Positions 1 through 7,900 of a DNA stretch of 64,000 bases are shown piece after piece. Every line of letters starts with the position of its first letter. The stretch's first letter is position 1. The notes below the pieces were generated by a model. It was not told the DNA's origin. It saw nothing but the letters and a program-made list of their open reading frames with translations, and did no database searches. The position numbers and the translations under genes are program-made. The stretch is from positions 2,122,435 to 2,186,434 of the forward strand of contig OY282420.1 of assembly GCA_958295955.1 (NCBI GenBank), read 5' to 3'. The stretch comes from an uncultured Bryobacterales bacterium. GTDB taxonomy: Bacteria > Acidobacteriota > Terriglobia > Bryobacterales > UBA6623.

Positions 1-131
1 GACGGGTAGGAGATGTCCGGCAGCAGATTCAGCGCCAAGCGGTCGAGCGAGACCGCTCCGAACAACAGGACCGCCACGACGACCATGAAGACACTGACCG
101 GTCTGTGAATGGCGGTGCGGACGGTGTTCAT
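1..131 (-). CDS. RND efflux permease, N-terminal fragment
   Basis: Start of an inner-membrane RND (HAE1-like) multidrug permease that runs off the left edge of the window; only about 43 residues are visible. Translated from the ATG at 129-131, it opens with the family's usual pattern: a short cytoplasmic stretch ending in HRPV, a first membrane helix of about 18 hydrophobic residues, then NLLPDISYP, the motif at the head of the periplasmic porter domain. An AGGA element lies six bases upstream of the start. The adaptor gene ends only seven bases upstream, so the two are co-transcribed and should form one pump. The family call is firm; the substrate is unknown. Confidence 0.85.
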   Translation of the reverse strand, partial: MNTVRTAIHRPVSVFMVVVAVLLFGAVSLDRLALNLLPDISYP

Positions 132-138
132 GCGGGTC

Positions 139-1353
139 CTAGCCGTCGATCACGCGCGTCTTGTCGCCGTCTTTGAGATTGCCTTGGCCCGCTGTCACCA
201 CCCGGTCGCCGGCCTCGATTCCGGAGAGGACCTCGTAGGCGGTGTCGTCCTGATAACCCAATTCGACGGCGCGCCGCTCGGCGGTGTTGTCGTTTGCGAT
301 AAATACGAAAGTTCCGCCGTCTTCCTCGACAACCGCCTGCTTCGGAATCAGCACGACATCGTCGTGCGTGTCCGTCTCGATTTCCACCAGAACGAAGGCG
401 CCGGGGCGGAAGTTGGCATTCGACGGCCGCAACTCGGTCGTCACCTTGACCGTGCCGGTTGCGTCATCGACGACGGGGCTGACGCGCACAACGCGGCCTT
501 TGACCTCTTCGCCGCCGTCCATGCTCATGCGGATGACGGCCTTTTGCTCGGGCCGCACCCGCTGCGAGTCTTGCTCGGCCAGATGCACATCGGCGAATAG
601 CGGCGTAAACACCCCTACTTTGAACAACTTGTCGGAGTTGCGCACGGTCTGGCCCAGTTCGACGGCGCGCTCCGTCACGCGGCATGAAAAGGGCGCAACG
701 ATCCGCGTCCGCGAGATCAGCAACTTGACCTTGCGGATCTCGGATTCCAACTCCTCGATGCGGTGGTTCCGTTCCCGAACCGTCGCCGCCTCGACGCGCT
801 GGTCGTGCAGCAAATCGTCGAGTCGATGCCGCATGGCGGCGACCTCGGTATCGCTCACCAGACCCTCGGCGAGCGCTTCTTCGTTCCGCTCCAGATCGGC
901 GCGTTGATTCCTGATCTGCGTATCCGCCTTTTCGCGGCGGATTTCCGCCGATTCGCGTTGCGCCTTCGTCTGCGCCAAGCGCTGTTCCGCAAGCGCCAAG
1001 TCGATCTGCAGGTCGCGGTCGTCCAGGCTCGCCAGCAAACTCCCCTTGCGCACGAAATCGCCTTCTTCCACGGCCACCGAGCGGACAACGCCGTCCGCCT
1101 GACTCGTAATTTCGACCGCGCGCATGGCCCGCAGATTCGCCGTCGAGACCAGCAGGTCGGAGATCGCGCCGCGGACCGCCGGCTGCACCGCGACCGGAAT
1201 CGCAGCGCCGTTCTCTTTCTCGTCTTTGGTCTTGGCTTCGGCGGCGGCCGCGGCTTCCGAACCGTAATGCTGCAGGCCGTAATATCCGCCGGCGCCCAAA
1301 ACGGCCAAAAGCAGCAAAATCAGATATGCCTTGGCCCGATCGCTCATGCTCAT
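139..1353 (-). CDS. RND/HlyD-type periplasmic adaptor (membrane fusion protein)
   Basis: Periplasmic adaptor subunit, 404 residues, that would link an RND permease to an outer-membrane channel. A single N-terminal membrane segment spans residues 10-25. The first lipoyl half (around ITSQADGVVRSVAVEEGDFV, residues 82-101) is followed by a charged alpha-helical hairpin at about 115-215. The second lipoyl half begins near RIVAPFSCRV, and beta-barrel and membrane-proximal domains follow to the C terminus. Length and order fit the family. Start: ATG at 1351-1353 with GGGAG four bases upstream; an in-frame ATG two codons later is also possible and better spaced. The permease gene starts seven bases after this stop, which makes the pairing secure. 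Confidence 0.9.
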   Translation of the reverse strand: MSMSDRAKAYLILLLLAVLGAGGYYGLQHYGSEAAAAAEAKTKDEKENGAAIPVAVQPAVRGAISDLLVSTANLRAMRAVEITSQADGVVRSVAVEEGDFVRKGSLLASLDDRDLQIDLALAEQRLAQTKAQRESAEIRREKADTQIRNQRADLERNEEALAEGLVSDTEVAAMRHRLDDLLHDQRVEAATVRERNHRIEELESEIRKVKLLISRTRIVAPFSCRVTERAVELGQTVRNSDKLFKVGVFTPLFADVHLAEQDSQRVRPEQKAVIRMSMDGGEEVKGRVVRVSPVVDDATGTVKVTTELRPSNANFRPGAFVLVEIETDTHDDVVLIPKQAVVEEDGGTFVFIANDNTAERRAVELGYQDDTAYEVLSGIEAGDRVVTAGQGNLKDGDKTRVIDG

Positions 1354-1583
1354 GCTTCTCCCGCCGCGCGAGTCCTTGCGCCGCGGCGTCTGTTAGGGAA
1401 TACGCAAACCCACCGCTGCTTGTTCCCCCTAAAACGACTGGGCCGTCAGTACTTGCTCTTACTATTGAGTTTGACGCAGCCACCGCCGATTCGGATGCAA
1501 AAATTTCCCTTGGCAACAACGGGGCGCGAGCCTGCGCGTCGAGCGCTGCCCGCCCAAGGCGTGTCGCCGCCGAACGGACGGCG

Positions 1584-2231
1584 CTAAACGCCCAACAGTC
1601 GCTTGAAAGGCTGTTGCCGCGCGACCGCCGCCAAATCCGGGTCCTTCCGGGCCAGTATCCGATTCTGCGGGTCGATCCGAATCGACCTCCGCAGGGCCTC
1701 GAAAGCTCCCTTCGCGTCGCCTGACAATACCTTCAAGACTGAAAGCGCATAAAGAGCGTGCGCGGCGTTGCGGTCCATTCTCAAGGCCCTGTTCAAGTAC
1801 GTTTCCGCTTCCTTGAGCCGCGAATCGTTGATGAGTTGCACCGCATAGTTGTAATGCTCTTCCACGGTCTTCAACCGGGGCTTGGCGCGCGCGGACTGCT
1901 CTTCGCAGATCCGCAGATAAACGCCCGCGCGGTGATTCAAGCCCACGTTGGGGCCGCCCGCAACCTTTTCGAGCAGCGCCCGCGCCCGACCGAACTGGCG
2001 GTTTTGGAACAACTGGACGGCTTTGCCGAACTGAGCCGCCTGTCTTTCTTCGGCCTCGCGTCCGGCGCGCGCTCTCTCGCCGGCCGCCGGTTTCTTCGCT
2101 CTTTTACGCGCAGCCTTGCGCGGCCGTTTGCGAGCCGGCGCCGTCTCCGCTTCCGCGGTCGCTTGCGCGGCTTGTTCAAAAGCCTCGTCAGCCGTCTTGG
2201 CGGCAGTCTTCTCGTCCGCTTTCTTCGCCAT
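1584..2231 (-). CDS. TPR-repeat protein with basic N terminus
   Basis: Protein of about 215 residues. The first 70 residues are rich in Lys, Arg, Ala and Glu (KRPRKAARKRAKK) and probably disordered. The rest is helical with tetratricopeptide features: GKAVQLFQNRQFGRARALLE, then an EEHYNYAVQLINDSRLKEAE unit, then LNRALRMDRNAAHALYALSV. No signal peptide or membrane segment is seen, so it is predicted cytoplasmic, perhaps a scaffold that also binds nucleic acid or acidic partners through its basic arm. I chose the ATG at 2229-2231 because it gives a natural MAKK start with GGAG just upstream (tight spacing); an in-frame ATG at 2247-2249 would add six residues. The partner is unknown. Confidence 0.65.
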   Translation of the reverse strand: MAKKADEKTAAKTADEAFEQAAQATAEAETAPARKRPRKAARKRAKKPAAGERARAGREAEERQAAQFGKAVQLFQNRQFGRARALLEKVAGGPNVGLNHRAGVYLRICEEQSARAKPRLKTVEEHYNYAVQLINDSRLKEAETYLNRALRMDRNAAHALYALSVLKVLSGDAKGAFEALRRSIRIDPQNRILARKDPDLAAVARQQPFKRLLGV

Positions 2232-2450
2232 ATCTCCAGGCCGCCGCATGCGGCAACAGCTTGAGGCCCGGCAGCCGCCGAGCGCCGCCGGAAGCGACGG
2301 ATTGGTTTATAGCAAATTTGGAGGAATTGGGCAACTTGCCGCGCGGCGGGGCGCCGTTTTCTTTATCGTTCCCTCTTGCGCAAGGCAAGCGTGAAAATGT
2401 GAAAATGCCGGCGGCCCGTTTGCCAAGAAGGCGTTTCGGGCGCGCGCGGA

Positions 2451-2456
2451 TATAAT
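2451..2456 (+). promoter_or_regulatory. -10 box (TATAAT) for a possibly leaderless ccsA transcript
   Basis: A perfect TATAAT lies six bases before the ATG at 2463, so transcription would be expected to begin at or next to the start codon itself. No Shine-Dalgarno sequence is visible between the box and the ATG. A TTGCCA at 2420-2425 is too far away to act as a standard -35. The hexamer is seen in the sequence; leaderless expression is inferred. Confidence 0.45.
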
Positions 2457-2462
2457 GCCGAT

Positions 2463-3278
2463 ATGGAAGCATGGAGCGCCGTCTTGCTGTGGGCTGCTCT
2501 GGCGCTCTACTCGTTCGGACTGGCCCATGCTCTCTACAGCGTCATCAAACAGAGCCATAAAATCTTTCTGCCGGCGCTCTATGCGTTCGGCGCCGGCGCC
2601 GCGGCGCATTTCGTTTCGATGGTCATGCTGGGAACCGCGCAGGCGCGCTGCCCGGTGCAAACCCTGCAGCAAATGGCGTCGATGACGGCGTTTTCGATAA
2701 CGGTCGTCTTTCTGGCCGCGTATTGGCGTTTCAAATACGAAAGCCTCGCCGTGTTCGTGTTCCCCATCGTGTTCGTGTTGACTCTCGTAGGCTCTCTCGG
2801 CGATTCGCCGCTCGCCGTCGACCGGTCGCTGAACCGCTGGTGGTTGTCCGTACACGTCGTGCTTTTCCTTTTCGGATACGCGGCGCTGTTTCTGACTTGC
2901 GTTGCGGGCGTGATGTACATCATTCAAGAGCGCGAATTGAAATCGAAGAAGCCGCGCGCTTTTTACTACCGGCTGCCGCCGTTAGGGAAACTCGACGAGA
3001 TCGGCTACCAGGCGCTGGCGGTGGGGTTCGTGCTGGTAACGCTCGGGCTGATTGCCGCTTCGGTCTGGGCATTTGCGGAATGGGGCGCGAATTGGATCGT
3101 CGATCCGACCATCGCGCTGGCCTTTTTGACCTGGGCGATTTACCTGGCGATGGTCTTCAGCCGCCTGGCGGTCGGCTGGCGCGGGCGCAAAGGCGCTTAC
3201 TTCTCGATTGCGGGCTTCGGTTGCGCCGCGTTGACTTGGGTGATCAACAGCGGCATGCATTCGTTCATGAGCCGATGA
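2463..3278 (+). CDS. CcsA/HemX-family membrane protein
   Basis: Integral membrane protein of 271 residues with about eight hydrophobic segments, in the CcsA/HemX family. CcsA-type proteins handle heme for cytochrome c maturation; HemX-type relatives encoded beside hemA affect glutamyl-tRNA reductase levels. The family signature is the tryptophan and histidine-bearing helix RWWLSVHVVLFLFGYAALF (about residues 123-141), followed by a short basic loop (QERELKSKK). Its TGA overlaps the hemA start (ATGA at 3275-3278), which makes translational coupling likely and favours the HemX-type reading. No ResB/Ccs1 partner is present in the window. A TATAAT just before the ATG suggests a leaderless message. 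Confidence 0.75.
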   Translation: MEAWSAVLLWAALALYSFGLAHALYSVIKQSHKIFLPALYAFGAGAAAHFVSMVMLGTAQARCPVQTLQQMASMTAFSITVVFLAAYWRFKYESLAVFVFPIVFVLTLVGSLGDSPLAVDRSLNRWWLSVHVVLFLFGYAALFLTCVAGVMYIIQERELKSKKPRAFYYRLPPLGKLDEIGYQALAVGFVLVTLGLIAASVWAFAEWGANWIVDPTIALAFLTWAIYLAMVFSRLAVGWRGRKGAYFSIAGFGCAALTWVINSGMHSFMSR

Positions 3279-4537
3279 GTGTCCTTGTTTTCGGTTTGAG
3301 CCACAAGACCGCTCCGGTCGAGGTGCGCGAGCGGCTTGCCTTCCCCGACGAGCAGGCGTGTGTCGTGGCGCAGGAACTGACCCGGCAATCGGCTCTGAAC
3401 GAAGCGATGGTGCTTTCGACCTGCAACCGCGTCGAGTTTCTTGTGCGCGGAGAGGAATGCGACCCGCGGGACGAGATCCTCGCCTACTTGCGGGAGTCCC
3501 TGGAGACGACGCCGGCGCAGGCGGAGGAATTCTTTTACAGCCATGCCGGCCGCGGCGCGATCCGTCATCTCTTCCGCGTGGCCTCCAGCCTCGATTCGAT
3601 GGTCATCGGCGAGCCTCAGATTCTGGGACAGGTGAAGGACGCTTACCAGCGGGCCAAAGACGCGGGCACGCTTTTCGGGCCGCTGGACCAACTGGTTTCC
3701 AGCGCGTTCCGCGTCGCGCGGCGCGTGCGCAACGAAACCGGAATCGGCGAGATGGCGATTTCGATCAGTTACGTTGCGGTCGAGTTGGCCAAGAAAATTT
3801 TCGGCGAAATGGAAGGGCTTTCGGTGCTGCTGATCGGAGCGGGCGAAATGGCCGAGAACGCCGCCCTTCATCTGCAAAACAGCGGTATCTCGAAACTTTA
3901 CGTCATGAACCGAACGCATGAGCGCGCGGCGGCGCTCGCGGAGCGGTTCAACGGTTCGGCCGTGCAATTCGACCGCCTGCTGGAGTTGCTGCAACACGTT
4001 GACATCGTGATCGCCTCGACAGGGGCGCCGGGATATATCCTGTCCAAAGACACGGCGCGCGGAGTCATCGCCTCGCGCAAGAACAAGCCGATCTTTCTCG
4101 TCGATATCGCGGTGCCGAGAGACATCGATCCCGAGATCAACGCCGTGGACAACATGTTCGTTTACGACATCGACGATCTGGAGCAAGTCGCCGAAGCGAA
4201 TCTCAGGCAGCGCCGCCACGAAGCCGAGATCGCCGAGAGGATCGTCGACGATGAGGTCGAGAAGATGCTGCAGCGTTTCCGCACGCACGAAGTTTCGCCG
4301 ACGATCGTTTCGCTCAACCGCAAGCTGGAAACCATCAGACAAAGCGAATTGGAGCGTTTCCGCGGCAAGCTGAGCGGGCTCACCCATGAGCAGGAAGAGG
4401 CCGTCGAAGCGCTGACCCGCGGCATGATGAATAAGGTGGCCCACCGCCCGATCGTCGAAATGAAGCGCAGCGCCGCAGACCCGAAGGAGTCGGGATCCAT
4501 CGACCGCATTCGGCGGGCGTTCGGCCTCGACGACTAA
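3275..4537 (+). CDS. hemA: Glutamyl-tRNA reductase
   Basis: Catalyses NADPH-dependent reduction of glutamyl-tRNA to glutamate-1-semialdehyde, the first committed step of C5 heme synthesis, in the cytoplasm. The protein has 420 residues, the usual size. The catalytic cysteine sits at residue 50 in LSTCNRVE, and the N terminus has the family GLSHKTAPVEVRE motif. The NADPH-binding Rossmann fold is seen at VLLIGAGEMAE, and a C-terminal helical dimerisation domain ends the protein. The ATG at 3275 overlaps the stop of the upstream ccsA/hemX gene, and the TAA abuts the ATG of hemC, so this is a tight heme operon. Aminomutase (hemL) and later genes are not in the window. Confidence 0.97.
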   Translation: MSVLVFGLSHKTAPVEVRERLAFPDEQACVVAQELTRQSALNEAMVLSTCNRVEFLVRGEECDPRDEILAYLRESLETTPAQAEEFFYSHAGRGAIRHLFRVASSLDSMVIGEPQILGQVKDAYQRAKDAGTLFGPLDQLVSSAFRVARRVRNETGIGEMAISISYVAVELAKKIFGEMEGLSVLLIGAGEMAENAALHLQNSGISKLYVMNRTHERAAALAERFNGSAVQFDRLLELLQHVDIVIASTGAPGYILSKDTARGVIASRKNKPIFLVDIAVPRDIDPEINAVDNMFVYDIDDLEQVAEANLRQRRHEAEIAERIVDDEVEKMLQRFRTHEVSPTIVSLNRKLETIRQSELERFRGKLSGLTHEQEEAVEALTRGMMNKVAHRPIVEMKRSAADPKESGSIDRIRRAFGLDD

Positions 4538-5437
4538 ATGAACCGGCGGCAATTCACGATCGGCGCGCGCGGGTCGAAGCTGGCGCTTTGGCAGGCGCGC
4601 TGGACCGAGGCGCGGCTGCGCGAGTTCGGCTTCGCCGCCTCGGTGCAAGTCATCAAAACTACGGGCGACAAAATCAGCGCTGCGCCGCTTGCCGAAGTTG
4701 CGGCCGGCGCGGGACTCAAGGGCGTCTTCACCAAGGAAATCGAAGAAGCGCTTCTCGACGGCCGCATCGACTTGGCGGTCCATAGCTTGAAGGACTTGCC
4801 CACCGAGCTCGACGGGCGGCTGGAGATAGGCTGCATCCCCAAGCGCGCCGACCCGCGCGATGCGCTCGTAGGGAAAAAACTCGCGGAACTCGGCCTCGGA
4901 GACCGTGTCGGGACCGGCTCGCTGCGCCGCTCCGCCCAATTCAAGCAACTCAAGCCGGATGTCGCCATCGAAGGCATCCGGGGCAACGTGGACACGCGGC
5001 TGCGAAAACTCGCCGAAGGGCGGTACGACGCCGTCCTGCTGGCGGCAGCGGGCTTGCGCCGGCTGGGACTCGAAGCATGCATCGCCGAGATATTGGAGCC
5101 CGACATCATGGCGCCGGCGGTCGGCCAAGGCGCCTTGGCGATCGAGATCCGCGCCGGCGACGAGCGCGCGCGGACTGCCCTGACGCCCCTGCGCCACCGG
5201 GAAACGGCTGCCGCGGTGACCGCGGAAAGGGCGCTGCTGCACGCCTTTGGAGGCGGCTGCCAAGTCCCCTTGGGCGCTTACGGGCGCGTCGCGGCCGGCC
5301 GGCTCATACTGGACGCCGCGGGGGTTTCCACAAGCGGCTGCGCGATTCGCGCCTCCGCCGAGGGCCGCATTGACGAAGCGCGGGCGGTCGGCGCAACCGC
5401 GGCGGCGAAGCTGCGGGAACTGGGCGCGGCGCTGTAA
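4538..5437 (+). CDS. hemC: Porphobilinogen deaminase (hydroxymethylbilane synthase)
   Basis: Polymerises four porphobilinogen molecules into hydroxymethylbilane. Length is 299 residues, normal for the family. Diagnostic stretches are IGARGSKLALWQA near the N terminus, DLAVHSLKDLPTE (residues 78-90) carrying the catalytic aspartate, GTGSLRRSAQ, and the dipyrromethane-cofactor attachment site GGGCQVPLGA with Cys241. The ATG directly follows the hemA TAA with no gap, so expression is expected to be coupled to hemA. A convergent dus gene ends 18 bases beyond the stop, so the heme cluster ends here. Confidence 0.97.
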   Translation: MNRRQFTIGARGSKLALWQARWTEARLREFGFAASVQVIKTTGDKISAAPLAEVAAGAGLKGVFTKEIEEALLDGRIDLAVHSLKDLPTELDGRLEIGCIPKRADPRDALVGKKLAELGLGDRVGTGSLRRSAQFKQLKPDVAIEGIRGNVDTRLRKLAEGRYDAVLLAAAGLRRLGLEACIAEILEPDIMAPAVGQGALAIEIRAGDERARTALTPLRHRETAAAVTAERALLHAFGGGCQVPLGAYGRVAAGRLILDAAGVSTSGCAIRASAEGRIDEARAVGATAAAKLRELGAAL

Positions 5438-5455
5438 GCATCGCCGCGGAACGGC

Positions 5456-6481
5456 CTACGCCGCGGCTCCGAGCTGTCCTTCGAAAAATTCGCTGACCGC
5501 GGCGCAGGCTTCCTCTTGCGACCGGACGCGGTAGATCGCTTTGCGCAGCCTTGCCCCATTGCGCACGCCGCGGGTAAAGTAAGCCGCGAATTGCTTCATC
5601 TTGCCGAGCGGATCGCCGGATATCTTGTCGCCGTCGCGCGCCAATCTGCGGTAATAGTCGCTGAGCAGGCGGTAGCGGTCGGCCTCGGTCGGCCGGTCGT
5701 AGCGTCCGGTTGCGATATATTGCCGGATTTGCCGGAAGATCCAGGGGTTCGAGGAAGCCGCGCGGCCGATCATCACCCCGTCGCAGCCGGTGTGCCGGAA
5801 CATCCGCAGGCAGTCTTGGGGCGAAAACACGTCGCCGTTGCCGACGACCGGAATGCCCACCGCTTGCTTCAGGGCGGCGATGCGGTCCCAATCGGCTTCG
5901 CCGGCATAACCCTGCGCTCTGGTCCGGCCGTGGAGCGCGATGCCCTGCAAGCCGCAGTCCTCGGCGAGACGGCCCATCTGCGCGTAAACCAGGCGATCTT
6001 CGTCCCAACCGGTGCGGATCTTGCAGGTAAAAGGGATGGCGACCGCGGCGCGCACCGCCTTGAGGATTCTTTCGGCGAGCGGCAGATCGCGCAGCAACCC
6101 GGAGCCGCCGTTGCACTTGACAACTTTCTTTACCGGACAACCGAAGTTCATATCGATGCCGTCAAAACCGGCGTCTTCGACCACGCGGGCGGCGTCGGCC
6201 AGCACCTCGGGATCCGAGCCGAAAAGCTGCGCCACGATCGGGTGCTCGTCGGGTTCGTAGTGCAGATAGTTGAACGGTCTGCGCCTGTTCTTCGCGGCCG
6301 GGCCGCCGCGATGCGCGACGACGCCGTGCGCGTTGGTGAACTCCGTCATGATCAGCCCGCAACCGCCCAGGCTGCGAATGACGCGGCGGAAGACGGTATC
6401 CGTCAAGCCGGCCATCGGGGCGAGAATCAAGGCGGGTTCGACTGCGAGCGAACCGAAACGCAACCGCTCGGGAATTGCCAC
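5456..6481 (-). CDS. dus: tRNA-dihydrouridine synthase (DusB-like)
   Basis: FMN-dependent enzyme that reduces uridine to dihydrouridine in tRNA D-loops. The protein has 341 residues. Features include the N-terminal barrel motif LILAPMAGLTDTVFR, the active-site cysteine in MNFGCPVKKV (about residues 105-115), the HGRTRAQGY motif, and the flavin phosphate-binding VVGNGDVFS and GVMIGRAA segments. The C-terminal helical tRNA-binding domain is present (GKMKQFAAYFTRG). The start is a GTG at 6479-6481; the barrel motif begins about 20 residues later as expected, although no strong ribosome-binding site is visible. It is convergent with hemC and divergent from greA. Confidence 0.93.
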   Translation of the reverse strand: MAIPERLRFGSLAVEPALILAPMAGLTDTVFRRVIRSLGGCGLIMTEFTNAHGVVAHRGGPAAKNRRRPFNYLHYEPDEHPIVAQLFGSDPEVLADAARVVEDAGFDGIDMNFGCPVKKVVKCNGGSGLLRDLPLAERILKAVRAAVAIPFTCKIRTGWDEDRLVYAQMGRLAEDCGLQGIALHGRTRAQGYAGEADWDRIAALKQAVGIPVVGNGDVFSPQDCLRMFRHTGCDGVMIGRAASSNPWIFRQIRQYIATGRYDRPTEADRYRLLSDYYRRLARDGDKISGDPLGKMKQFAAYFTRGVRNGARLRKAIYRVRSQEEACAAVSEFFEGQLGAAA

Positions 6482-6581
6482 TCTATTGCGATTTTAACCG
6501 GTGTTGCGGGCAATGCCGCGGCAGCGCCGCCAATCGAGCGGGAAGGCGCGGCTGCAGCGCCCCGACGCGGCGCAAAACCCG

Positions 6582-6587
6582 TATAAT
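6582..6587 (+). promoter_or_regulatory. -10 box (TATAAT) upstream of greA
   Basis: A perfect TATAAT in the dus-greA divergent intergenic region, 96 bases ahead of the greA ATG. No convincing -35 hexamer is present at 16-18 bases upstream. An ATG at 6593, five bases past the box, opens a 36-codon frame that overlaps the greA start; see findings. Confidence 0.4.
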
Positions 6588-6683
6588 TCTAAATGAAGGA
6601 CAGGTTTCGGCGGACTCCGGCCGCGGCGGTCCGGGGTTTGCCTGCCGGCCTGCCGCACCAATGCGCTTGGAGACGCCTCGATC

Positions 6684-7154
6684 ATGGGGTTGAAAATCAT
6701 TGAGAAGCTCGAAGCCGAGATACGGCAATTGGACTACGAGCTGCATAACGAGTTGCCCAAGGAAATCCAAAAGGCGCGGGAACTCGGAGACCTCAGCGAG
6801 AACGCGGAATACTCGGCCGCCAAAGAGCGCCAGAGCCTCGTGGGCTCCCGCATGGCGCAACTTACCGCGCGTCTCGCCAAGCTCAAAATGATCGATCTGT
6901 CGAAAATTCCAAACGACGTGGCCGGCCTCGGCTCGACGGTTGTCGTTTACGATGTCGGCCGGGACAGGGAAATCACCTACGAGTTGGTGACCTCGGAAGA
7001 AGCGGACGCGCCCGCCGGCAAAATTTCCACCACGTCGCCGATCGGACGCTCGTTGATGGGCAAGCGGGACGGCGACGTCGCAGAGGCCCGAACTCCGGGC
7101 GGAATCAAGGAATTCGAGATCTTGAGTCTGATTACGATTCACGATCGGGAATAG
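6684..7154 (+). CDS. greA: Transcription elongation factor GreA
   Basis: Binds RNA polymerase through the secondary channel and stimulates cleavage of backtracked RNA. It has 156 residues, the usual length. The N-terminal coiled-coil hairpin runs to about residue 75, with the acidic tip GDLSENAEYSAAKERQ (Asp36 and Glu39 correspond to the catalytic pair). The FKBP-like C-terminal domain ends in GIKEFEILSLITI. The ATG at 6684 gives an N terminus a few residues shorter than some relatives. A GGAG about 13 bases upstream is the only ribosome-binding candidate. The next gene starts eight bases after the stop and is probably co-transcribed. Confidence 0.95.
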   Translation: MGLKIIEKLEAEIRQLDYELHNELPKEIQKARELGDLSENAEYSAAKERQSLVGSRMAQLTARLAKLKMIDLSKIPNDVAGLGSTVVVYDVGRDREITYELVTSEEADAPAGKISTTSPIGRSLMGKRDGDVAEARTPGGIKEFEILSLITIHDRE

Positions 7155-7162
7155 CGGACAAG

Positions 7163-7834
7163 ATGTCGTTCACGAAATCCATCGGCAAGGGCGCCGGCTA
7201 CGTTCTGCTCCGGCTGGTGCAGGTGCTGACCCTCAGCGGCGTCCACCCCAACGTGTTGACGCTGATCGGCCTGGTGGTCAACGGCGTCGCCGCCTGGATT
7301 TTGTCCCGAGGCGAATTCCTGTATGCGGGCCTGGTGATTCTAGGCGCCGCCGTGTTCGACCTGACCGACGGCGCGGTGGCCCGAAACGCCAACAAGGTAA
7401 CGCGGTTCGGCGGTTTTCTCGATTCCGTAATGGACCGCTACTCAGACCTTATCCTGCTGACGGGACTGCTCGTTTATTACGCGGGCATCAACCGCTTCGG
7501 GTACATCGTCCTCACGGCGGTGGCGATGATCGGCACGGTTCTCGTCAGCTACAGCCGGTCGCGGGCCGAAAATGTGATCGAGTCGTGCAAAGTCGGATTT
7601 CTCGAGCGGCCGGAACGGATCGTGCTGATCATTATCGGCGCCTTGTTCAACCGCATGGCGCCGGTTCTGTGGGTGCTGGCCGTGCTCTCCAACCTGACGG
7701 TCATTCACCGCATCGTGCATACCTGGCGCGAAACGCGCCGGCTGGACGAGTTGCAGGGCGCCCGGGCGGAGATCCCGGAGGAAAAAGCGGAAGCGGCCGG
7801 CGCGGAACTGCAAAAAGGCTATCGCTCGATTTAG
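7163..7834 (+). CDS. CDP-alcohol phosphatidyltransferase family protein
   Basis: Integral membrane enzyme of 223 residues that transfers a phosphatidyl (or phospho-alcohol) group from a CDP-linked donor to an alcohol, at the cytoplasmic face of the inner membrane. The full catalytic motif is visible: D66-xx-D69-G70-xx-A73-R74, then G83-xxx-D87-xxx-D91, within DLTDGAVARN and GGFLDSVMDR. About six hydrophobic segments surround it. The polar alcohol substrate (glycerol phosphate, inositol phosphate or another) cannot be told from sequence. It follows greA by eight bases. Confidence 0.88.
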   Translation: MSFTKSIGKGAGYVLLRLVQVLTLSGVHPNVLTLIGLVVNGVAAWILSRGEFLYAGLVILGAAVFDLTDGAVARNANKVTRFGGFLDSVMDRYSDLILLTGLLVYYAGINRFGYIVLTAVAMIGTVLVSYSRSRAENVIESCKVGFLERPERIVLIIIGALFNRMAPVLWVLAVLSNLTVIHRIVHTWRETRRLDELQGARAEIPEEKAEAAGAELQKGYRSI

Positions 7835-7900
7835 GCGTCAAGCCGCGCCGCTGCACGCCCGCCGACAAAAACAGCCGCCTCATTCGCCTTGATAAACTGG

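Noticed and set aside
3197-5263. Minus-strand open frame of 688 codons opposite hemA and hemC
   Set aside because: Both plus-strand genes carry intact catalytic motifs; the antisense product has no recognisable domain.
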